Source: CAZXBB01 sp964638815
GTDB lineage: Bacteria; Planctomycetota; Phycisphaerae; Phycisphaerales; SM1A02
DNA length: 11,758 bases
Reading direction: 5' to 3'
NCBI GenBank assembly: GCA_964638815.1
Contig: CAZXBB010000331.1
Location: 1-11,758, forward strand
A program made the position numbers and the translations under genes. The notes under the pieces were generated by a model. The model was not told the origin of the DNA. It worked only from the letters and a program-made list of their open reading frames with translations, and did no database searches. This document shows positions 5,898 to 11,758 of this stretch, piece by piece; the first letter of the stretch is position 1; each line of letters opens with the position of its first letter.

Positions 5898-8369
5898 ATG
5901 TTCTATGCGCCACGACGCGCCGTGCTTGTCGGTGCAGCCATGACGCTCGCGCTGGCACTGACCGCTCACGCCGATACGATCTTCGTCGACGCGGACGCCA
6001 CCGGCGTCGCGGACGGCTCGGATTGGGACAACGCATTCATCGCGCTCCAGGACGCCCTCGCGGCCGCCGCCGCGTCCGCCGGGACGATCGACGAGATTCG
6101 CGTCGCCGGGGGCACGTACGCGCCCGACGTGACCGGCGCCACGGCCTCGGGCGACCGCCTGGCCACCTTCCAGCTTCTCGACGGCGTCGCGATCCGCGGC
6201 GGTTTCGCCGGGGCGGGCGCGCCGATCCCCGACGCGCGCGACCCCGAGCTCTACGAGACCATCCTCACAGGCGACCTCGCCGGAAACGACGCGGGCGCGC
6301 CCGACGACCCCTCGCACGGTGAAAACAGCCTCCACGTCGCGAATGGGAGCGGCGTGGGGGCCACCGCCGTGCTCGACGGCGTCACGATCACCGCGGGCCA
6401 TGCGAACGCGACCGGGCACACGACCGGCGGCGGCATCCTGAACGTCGGGGGAAGCCCGACGATCATCGACTGCGTCGTCCGCGGCAACGCGGCGACAACC
6501 GGGGCCGGCATGGAGAACGCCGACGGCAGCCCGCGGATCGCCGGATGCCGCTTCACCGGCAACCTCGCCCAGATCCGCGGCGGGGCGGTGCGGAGCACCG
6601 GCTTCGGCAGCCCGCACTTCGTGCAGTGCCTCTTCGACGCCAACAACGGCGGGGCCGTCGGCGGCGCCATCGAGTCGGACAATTCCGGCAGCGGCACGCC
6701 CGAGGTGATCGCGTGCACGTTCGTCGGCAACTTCGTCACGCTCGACGGCGGGGCGATCAGCGCCCGGCGGCGCATCAACGTCACCAACTCGCTCTTCGTC
6801 GGCAACATCGCGGCCCGCGGCGGGGCGATCCGCGCGCAGGTGCAGAACAGCGGCGCGTTCATCCGAAACTGCACGTTCAACGCCAACCTCGCCCACGATG
6901 AGGGCGGCGCCGTGAGCAGCTTCTGCAACAGCGGCTGCACGACGAACACGCGTCTCGTCAACTGCGTCGCGTGGGACGACGTGCCCGACGAGATCGCCGG
7001 CCAGCAGTTCGAGGTGACGTTCTCCGACATCCAGGGCGGCCTCGTCGGCGCCGGCAACTTCGACGCGGATCCGCTCTTCATCGATCCGGTCGGGCCCGAC
7101 AGCACACCCGGCACCGGCGACGAGGACCTGCGCGTCCAGGCCGGGTCGCCGATCATCGACGCCGGCGTGAACGGCGGGCTCACCGCCGACGTCGGTGACG
7201 TGGACGGGGACGGCGATCTCGCCGAGATCCTCCCGATCGACCTCGACGGCACGCAGCGCATCATCGACGGCGACGGCGATCTGACAGCCACGGTCGACCT
7301 CGGCGTCTACGAGTTCGTTCCGAACTTCGCACCCACGGCCGACGCGATCGTCCAGCAGTTGACCGACATCGGTGACGACGCGCTCGTCCGCCTGGACGGC
7401 ACGGGCTCCTCCGATGTCGAGGATCCGTTCGCGGATCTCCATTTCGAGTGGATCGTCGACGGCGGAACGGTCATCGCGGGCCCCGCGAGCGAGTGCGCCG
7501 TCGTGGAGGTCGCGATGCCCTTCGGGACCCACACGGTCGAGCTGATCGTGACCGACACCGGATCGGCCAGCCACACCCGGATGCTCGCGGTGAGTCTCGA
7601 CGCCGCGGCCCTCTCGCTCGTCGAAGTGCAGAAGCTCAAGGTCGAGTTCGGGCACGATCCCGCGCGAGCGAAGCTGAGCGGCTCGGTGGGGCTCCCCTTC
7701 GGAGTCGACTACACGGAAGTCGCGCCGCTCGTTCTCATCGAGCTCGAGATCGCGGGCTTCCCGGTCGTCGATCCGGTTCCGGTCATCCTGGAGCCGTCCG
7801 GGGATCACAAGTGGCGGTACCGCGACGAGGCGGCGCCATTCGGGATTGCGAAGCTCGACATCGACTGGAAGGGCGCCCGTTTCAAGTTCAGGGAGCACGG
7901 ATTCCCGATCGAGATCGAGAGCGAGATCATCGGCTCGGCCGAGACGGTGCTCGATCTGAAATACCGGACCGATCACATCTGCGGCGCCGTCTCGATCGAC
8001 ATCGACGGGCTCGCGACCATCGAAATCGACGCCGACGGCGTGGTGACCGGGAACGTCCCGATCGAGGTCGAGAAGCCCGGGCGCGAGGTCACGCTCGCGC
8101 TGCCGTTCCCGCTGCTCTCGACGAGCGTGGTGACCATCACCGGCGCCGTGGAGGCCACGGTCCCGGTCGCCGATCACTACCTGAGCTCCGTCGGCCGCTT
8201 CAAGCTCGACGTCGAGTTCGACACCGCGCTCTTCCCCGACGGGTCGGCGACGGATCCGCGCACCGTCGACCTCTCGATCGCCGCGGGCGACCAGTTCTAC
8301 GCGGGCGCGGCTTCGCTCGGCGATATCGACGTGCGGATCGACGGCGACAGGTGGAACGAGCAGAAGTGA
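5898..8369 (+). CDS. secreted right-handed parallel beta-helix protein with Pmp-like repeats, PKD-like domain and unrecognised C-terminus
   Basis: An 823-residue exported protein. Residues 1-25 are a signal peptide (basic MFYAPRR, hydrophobic core, AHA cleavage site). Residues about 26-375 form a right-handed beta-helix starting TIFVDADATG. Its rungs alternate FxxN-type motifs (FTGN, FVGN twice, FNAN) with GGA[ILV] motifs (GGAV, GGAI several times), the pattern of polymorphic outer-membrane (Pmp) repeats. A cap region rich in DGDGD (434-472) ends VDLGVYEF, as in 'choice-of-anchor Q' proteins. Residues about 476-568 look like a PKD/Ig-type domain (LDGTGSSDVEDPFADLHFEWIVDGG). The last 250 residues are beta-rich, with IEIDADGVVTG (708-718), and match nothing I know. 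No membrane anchor, sortase signal or PEP-CTERM is visible. Probably a surface or secreted adhesion or glycan-binding protein; no polysaccharide-lyase catalytic site is recognisable. Confidence 0.87.
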   Translation: MFYAPRRAVLVGAAMTLALALTAHADTIFVDADATGVADGSDWDNAFIALQDALAAAAASAGTIDEIRVAGGTYAPDVTGATASGDRLATFQLLDGVAIRGGFAGAGAPIPDARDPELYETILTGDLAGNDAGAPDDPSHGENSLHVANGSGVGATAVLDGVTITAGHANATGHTTGGGILNVGGSPTIIDCVVRGNAATTGAGMENADGSPRIAGCRFTGNLAQIRGGAVRSTGFGSPHFVQCLFDANNGGAVGGAIESDNSGSGTPEVIACTFVGNFVTLDGGAISARRRINVTNSLFVGNIAARGGAIRAQVQNSGAFIRNCTFNANLAHDEGGAVSSFCNSGCTTNTRLVNCVAWDDVPDEIAGQQFEVTFSDIQGGLVGAGNFDADPLFIDPVGPDSTPGTGDEDLRVQAGSPIIDAGVNGGLTADVGDVDGDGDLAEILPIDLDGTQRIIDGDGDLTATVDLGVYEFVPNFAPTADAIVQQLTDIGDDALVRLDGTGSSDVEDPFADLHFEWIVDGGTVIAGPASECAVVEVAMPFGTHTVELIVTDTGSASHTRMLAVSLDAAALSLVEVQKLKVEFGHDPARAKLSGSVGLPFGVDYTEVAPLVLIELEIAGFPVVDPVPVILEPSGDHKWRYRDEAAPFGIAKLDIDWKGARFKFREHGFPIEIESEIIGSAETVLDLKYRTDHICGAVSIDIDGLATIEIDADGVVTGNVPIEVEKPGREVTLALPFPLLSTSVVTITGAVEATVPVADHYLSSVGRFKLDVEFDTALFPDGSATDPRTVDLSIAAGDQFYAGAASLGDIDVRIDGDRWNEQK

Positions 8370-8375
8370 CGTGAG

Positions 8376-8400
8376 ACGGCGCGGCTGCCGCCCGCCGTTT
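8376..8400 (+). terminator. putative transcription terminator after the beta-helix gene
   Basis: Seven bases after the stop codon, ACGGCGCGG (8376-8384) pairs with CCG (8388-8390) and CGCCGT (8393-8398) around a CTG loop, with a two-base bulge. This gives a GC-rich stem of about nine pairs. Only a TTT run follows, so termination may be weak or Rho-assisted. It separates the beta-helix gene from a promoter about 30 bases downstream. Confidence 0.45.
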
Positions 8401-8429
8401 CACATTCTCCCCCGACCGCTCACCTCGTC

Positions 8430-8458
8430 TTGTGAGCGCCGGCCGGCCCAACTATGAT
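8430..8458 (+). promoter_or_regulatory. sigma-70-type promoter for the LptD-like gene
   Basis: TTGTGA (8430-8435; 4 of 6 to TTGACA) and TATGAT (8453-8458; 5 of 6 to TATAAT) are separated by an optimal 17 bases, and AT-rich hexamers are rare in this GC-rich sequence. Transcription would start near 8465, about 70 bases before the ATG at 8538. The -10 box contains the alternative ATG at 8454, which would then not be in the transcript. Confidence 0.6.
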
Positions 8459-8537
8459 CCCGGGCGTGGTCAACGCCGCGCGTCATGCCCGCTCGATCCG
8501 CACGGCCGCGGTCAGACCAAGGCGGGCGCACGGGCGG

Positions 8538-11492
8538 ATGCGTCCGGCGGTCGCCCTCGCGATCGCCCTCGCGGCGGTCACCGTCGCCGCAGCTCGCGCG
8601 CAGGAGCCCAAGCCGCAGCGCATTCCGATCACCGGCGATCGCCTGAGCGGCAGCGTGCTGCCCATCGCGCCCCTCGACGGTGACATCGAGCTCGCCGCAC
8701 GACGCGGCACGGCGTGGACCGTCGCCGACACGAAGCGTCTCCTCCTCGAGGGCGACGTCGTCGTCACCATCGACGCGCACCGGTTCACCGCCGACAACGC
8801 GGTCGTCTGGATCAACCGCCTGCCGACCGCCGAGGGCGTCGTGACCCAGGTGGCCGTCTTCTTCGATCGCGTCAAGAACTACCGCCACCGCGCCGGCATA
8901 GGCGTGGCCGGCGAAGAGCTGCTCATCACGGCGAGCGCGCGCGGTGCGGTCCGGCTCGAGGTCGCGCTGCTCGATCGCGACGAGCGGCCGCCCGCCGACC
9001 CGCTCATCGGGCACGGCGAGCAGCGGCTGGCGCTGCATCTGCGCAAGCTCCTCGGGGATCCTCCGCGGCTCGCGGAGCGCCCGCAGGTTGACCGTCCGCC
9101 CGCCCCGTCGGCATTCGCCCCCGAGCCGGGGCGGACGATCCAGCCCGCCGACTTCGCGCTGCCGACCACGATCGATCTCCCGTCGCTCGCGGAAGCGCGA
9201 CCGTGGCTGCGCGATCCCGGGGCGACGCTGCGGTTCCGGTACGGCGAATTGAAGGTGACCCCGGGCGAGAGCGAGAACACGATCACGATCATCGATTCGG
9301 TCGTCGTCGAGTACTTCGCCCAGGATCTCGGCGAGGACATCTCGCAGCTCACCTTGTCCGCGGAGCGCGCGGTGCTCTTCACCGATCCCGGCCCGCTGGA
9401 GGAGATGGCGGCGTGGGAGATGAGCGCCGACAAGGTGCGCGGCATCTACCTCGAGGGCAACGTCAGCGTGATCGCGAACCGGGGCGACTACACGATCCGC
9501 GCTCCGCGGATCTACTACGACTTCGAGAACGACCAGGCGATCATGCTCGACGCGGTCCTGCGGACCTACGACCGCCAGCTCGACGTGCCCATCTACGCCC
9601 GCGCCGCCGAGATGCGCCAGGTCGCGAGGAACCAGTGGGACGCGAGGAGCGTGCGGGTCTCCACGAGCGAGTTCCGCGTCGCGCACCTGGCCCTCGGCGC
9701 GCAGCAGATGACGATCACGCAGCCGCCCGCCGTCCCCGGTGCGGAGGACGAGCCGACGCGCCTTGATGCGAGCAACATCACTTTGCGCGCGGGGAACTTC
9801 CCGTTCTTCTACTGGCCCTCCTTCTCCGGCAAGCTCACGGACGTCCCTCTGCGTCGCGTCAAGATCGGCCACCGCGAGAACGACGGCGTCCGCATCGAGA
9901 CCGAGTGGGACCTCTTCTCACTGCTCGGCACGGATCGGCCCGACGGGATCGAGGCGATCCTCGAGGCCGACGTGTTCACCGAGCGCGGCGAGGCCGCCGG
10001 CCTCAGGCTCGAGTACGGCATTCCCCTCGGCCTCGGCCGGCTCGAGCTCTACGGACTCGCCGACGACGGCGTCGATCTCGTCTCGACCGGCGCGTTCGTG
10101 GACGCAAACTCGGACTACCGCGGGCTCGCGATCTGGGAGCACACGACGAAGCTCTCCGACAACTGGCTCTTCCAGGGACAGGCGTCGTTCATCAGCGACG
10201 AGATCTTCATCTCCGGCTGGCGGCCCACGGAGTACGCGAACCGGCGCGAGTACGAAACGAGCGCGTACTTCAAGCGGCAGAAGGGGACGGGCGCGTTCAC
10301 CGCGCTCGGGCGCTACGAGCTCAACGGGTTCATCTCGAATGACTACCTGCTTGCCAGCACGCAGTACAAGGTGGACAAGTGGCCCGAGGTGACGCTCCGG
10401 CGGTACGGCGAGGCGATCTTCGACGACAGCGCGGTGTACTCGGGCGAGACGCGGGCGGGCCGGATGCGCATCGTGCCGCAGGGGAGCTCGCCCCGCGAGA
10501 TCGGCGTGAACGGCAACGCTTTCGGCACGGGACCGGACGACCAGTTCATCGACGTCTTCCGCGCACGGGGGGTGCCGCTGGACTTCGTGAGCCGCTTCGA
10601 CACGCGTCATGAGCTGATGTTCCCGAACGAGCTCGGCATTTTCGACGTCACGCCGTTCTTCGTCGGCCGCATCACGGCGTACAGCGACGACTTCGACGCG
10701 TTCTCACAGCAGAGCGACTCCACCCGCGTCTTCGGCGCCGCGGGCGTGCGTGTCGGGACGAAGTTCCAGCGCGTGGACAACGACGTGGAGAACCGCGTGC
10801 TCGATCTGCACCGGCTCCGTCACATCGTCGAGCCGACCGTCACGGTGTGGTACGGCTACAGCGACGTGAGCGAGGACGACCTGCCCGTGTACGACCTGGA
10901 GGTCGAGTCGCTCGGCACCGGCGCCGCCGTGAAGATGGGTGTGCGGAACACGATCCAGACGCAGCGCGGCGGACCGGGCCGCTGGCGCTCCGTGGACGTG
11001 CTGACGCTCGACACCGACTTCGTCCTCAACTCGGGCGACGTCAACACCGAGTCTCCGACGCCGCAGTTTTTCGACTACCGGCCGGAGTACTCGCAGTTCG
11101 GCAATCACGCCCGCGCCGCCGGGGCGTGGCTCATCAGCGATACGCTCTCGGTCACCGGCGAGATGACGTACGACTTCGACGACTCGCAGATCGAACGCGG
11201 ATCGATCGGCACGGCGATCCAGCACTCGCCGGTCCTCTCCTTCGCGATCGAGTACCGCTTCATCCAGGCGAGCCGCAGCCAGCTCCTCGGCGTCGGCTGG
11301 TACTACCAGATCACGCCGAAATACTTCGTCGCGATGCTGCCGGAGTGGGACTTCCAGAAGAGCACGCTGCGCGGCCTCTCGTTCTGGCTCACGCGCAGCT
11401 TCCCCAACTTCGACATCGTCTTCCAGGCGCGGCATGACGACATCCTGGATGAGACGACGTTCGGGGCTTCGCTCGGGCTGGTGCGCTTTTAG
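8538..11492 (+). CDS. lptD: LptD/OstA-like outer-membrane LPS-assembly protein
   Basis: A 984-residue outer-membrane beta-barrel protein. Residues 1-21 are a signal peptide (MRPAVALAIALAAVTVAAARA, cut before QEP). Residues about 48-145 and 230-395 are two OstA/LptA-like jellyroll regions, with LLLEGDVVVTIDAHRFTADNAV (68-89) and IYLEGNVSVIANRGDYTIRA (303-322). The linker NFPFFYWPSFSGKLTDVPLR (420-439) leads into the barrel. RHIVEPTVTVWYGYSDVSED (761-780), followed by DLPVYD, matches the conserved late-barrel block of LptD, and the protein ends LVRF with the terminal Phe used for Bam-dependent insertion. In Gram-negatives LptD places lipopolysaccharide in the outer leaflet. The protein contains no cysteine, so the disulfides of E. 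coli LptD are absent. The frame also opens at ATG 8454, but that start falls within a promoter -10 box. No lptE or other lpt genes are adjacent. Strict LPS transport in this organism is inference. Confidence 0.8.
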   Translation: MRPAVALAIALAAVTVAAARAQEPKPQRIPITGDRLSGSVLPIAPLDGDIELAARRGTAWTVADTKRLLLEGDVVVTIDAHRFTADNAVVWINRLPTAEGVVTQVAVFFDRVKNYRHRAGIGVAGEELLITASARGAVRLEVALLDRDERPPADPLIGHGEQRLALHLRKLLGDPPRLAERPQVDRPPAPSAFAPEPGRTIQPADFALPTTIDLPSLAEARPWLRDPGATLRFRYGELKVTPGESENTITIIDSVVVEYFAQDLGEDISQLTLSAERAVLFTDPGPLEEMAAWEMSADKVRGIYLEGNVSVIANRGDYTIRAPRIYYDFENDQAIMLDAVLRTYDRQLDVPIYARAAEMRQVARNQWDARSVRVSTSEFRVAHLALGAQQMTITQPPAVPGAEDEPTRLDASNITLRAGNFPFFYWPSFSGKLTDVPLRRVKIGHRENDGVRIETEWDLFSLLGTDRPDGIEAILEADVFTERGEAAGLRLEYGIPLGLGRLELYGLADDGVDLVSTGAFVDANSDYRGLAIWEHTTKLSDNWLFQGQASFISDEIFISGWRPTEYANRREYETSAYFKRQKGTGAFTALGRYELNGFISNDYLLASTQYKVDKWPEVTLRRYGEAIFDDSAVYSGETRAGRMRIVPQGSSPREIGVNGNAFGTGPDDQFIDVFRARGVPLDFVSRFDTRHELMFPNELGIFDVTPFFVGRITAYSDDFDAFSQQSDSTRVFGAAGVRVGTKFQRVDNDVENRVLDLHRLRHIVEPTVTVWYGYSDVSEDDLPVYDLEVESLGTGAAVKMGVRNTIQTQRGGPGRWRSVDVLTLDTDFVLNSGDVNTESPTPQFFDYRPEYSQFGNHARAAGAWLISDTLSVTGEMTYDFDDSQIERGSIGTAIQHSPVLSFAIEYRFIQASRSQLLGVGWYYQITPKYFVAMLPEWDFQKSTLRGLSFWLTRSFPNFDIVFQARHDDILDETTFGASLGLVRF

Positions 11493-11496
11493 GCGT

Positions 11497-11542
11497 GGGG
11501 CCGTCGCATGTAACAGGTTACACCCCCATCGCGCACGGCCCC
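11497..11542 (+). terminator. long imperfect hairpin after the LptD-like gene
   Basis: GGGGCCGT (11497-11504) pairs perfectly with ACGGCCCC (11535-11542). Inside, TGTAA (11509-11513) pairs with TTACA (11518-11522) around a CAGG loop. It begins four bases after the stop codon, where a terminator or 3'-end stabiliser would sit. No T-run follows, so intrinsic termination is doubtful and it may instead be the first element of the structured region downstream. Confidence 0.45.
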
Positions 11543-11758
11543 GAACGTCGCAAACCAAGGCGGCATGGACGCCGCCGGTCGCCGCGCGACTCCTGCAGAC
11601 CCGGAGGGTCTGCGAAAACCAGCCCGACCCAGGTCCAAACGTCGCACGCGCAGGCGGCAGGATGCCGCCGTCGCACTAGCGGGTCGGAACGTCAAAGTGT
11701 GAGCTGCAGGATGCAGCGTCGCCGCGCGTGACGGGCAAAGGTGTAAATACCACCTCAC
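11543..11758 (+). ncRNA. structured non-coding region with repeated GGA-loop hairpins (candidate small RNA or leader)
   Basis: No gene is convincing in this final stretch. It holds perfect hairpins: GGCGGC/GCCGCC with loop ATGGAC (11559-11576); GTCGC/GCGAC (11578-11590); GCAGACCC/GGGTCTGC with loop GGA (11595-11613); GGCGGC/GCCGCC with loop AGGAT (11653-11669); and GCTGC/GCAGC with loop AGGAT (11703-11717). CCGACCC (11624-11630) can pair with GGGTCGG (11681-11687), enclosing the fourth hairpin. Three copies of AACGTC (11544, 11638, 11688) precede GGA hairpins, marking diverged repeat units. GGA in a hairpin loop, especially CAGGATG, is the recognition feature of CsrA/RsmA. Strand is uncertain; plus is chosen because the GGA loops read on that strand. 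It may extend past the window or be the leader of a following gene. Confidence 0.45.

Noticed and set aside
5535..8177. 880-codon open frame on the minus strand opposite the beta-helix gene
   Set aside because: It is arginine/aspartate-rich, low-complexity translation typical of antisense frames in GC-rich DNA. The opposite strand has a clear signal peptide, repeats and a perfect ribosome-binding site.
8400..9872. 490-codon minus-strand frame opposite the LptD-like gene
   Set aside because: It is a GC-driven shadow frame with no recognisable domain and no start signal.
11740..11754. GGTG/CACC palindrome around TAAATAC near the right edge
   Set aside because: It has only four base pairs, too short to call an operator or hairpin. 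It could be part of a promoter continuing outside the window, which cannot be judged here.
11434..11758. Short open frames on both strands in the terminal region
   Set aside because: They run across several perfect hairpins, share no recognisable protein motif and lack ribosome-binding sites. RNA structure explains the region better.

Overview
This is a GC-rich bacterial window whose gene content points to a Gram-negative planctomycete, probably related to Phycisphaerae. Two things suggest this: a secreted right-handed beta-helix protein that opens with the 'TIFVDADATG..DGS.W..AF..LQDAL' pattern I associate with planctomycete proteins, and a diverged LptD-like outer-membrane protein. The taxonomic call is inference from protein style; no rRNA or other marker is present.

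Region 1 (1-3660, minus strand) is a compact four-gene operon. In transcription order it encodes a papain-like (C39-type) peptidase, an ATP-grasp ligase of the RimK class with an N-terminal RLAN-type domain, a GCS2-family glutamate-amine/cysteine ligase, and an N-formylglutamate amidohydrolase-like enzyme that runs off the left edge. The genes overlap by 4, 4 and 11 bases (ATGA, GTGA and GTGCCGACTGA), so translation is probably coupled. Across a 255-base divergent spacer containing a 12-bp tandem repeat, a class II glutamine amidotransferase-like hydrolase (3916-4803, plus strand) probably belongs to the same functional group. Two ATP-dependent amide-forming enzymes beside three amide-cleaving enzymes look like a pathway that builds and trims a small glutamyl-type amide or peptide. 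The product is unknown. This is the best candidate for an uncharacterised system here, although related RLAN/GCS2/peptidase neighbourhoods have already been predicted computationally.

Region 2 (4852-5763, plus) is a ROK-family sugar kinase very close in sequence to E. coli Mak (fructokinase), 48 bases downstream of the amidotransferase gene and possibly co-transcribed with it.

Region 3 (5898-8369, plus) encodes the 823-residue secreted beta-helix protein, with Pmp-like FxxN/GGA[ILV] repeats, a PKD-like domain and an unrecognised C-terminal third. A terminator-like hairpin follows.

Region 4 (8430-11492, plus) starts with a good sigma-70-type promoter, then an LptD/OstA-like outer-membrane protein with a signal peptide, two OstA-like jellyroll regions, a C-terminal beta-barrel and no cysteine.

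Region 5 (11493-11758) has no convincing gene. It holds a dense series of RNA hairpins, four of which present GGA in the loop. Three lie in diverged copies of a repeated unit. This could be a structured noncoding RNA, perhaps of the CsrA-binding type, or a structured leader of the next gene.
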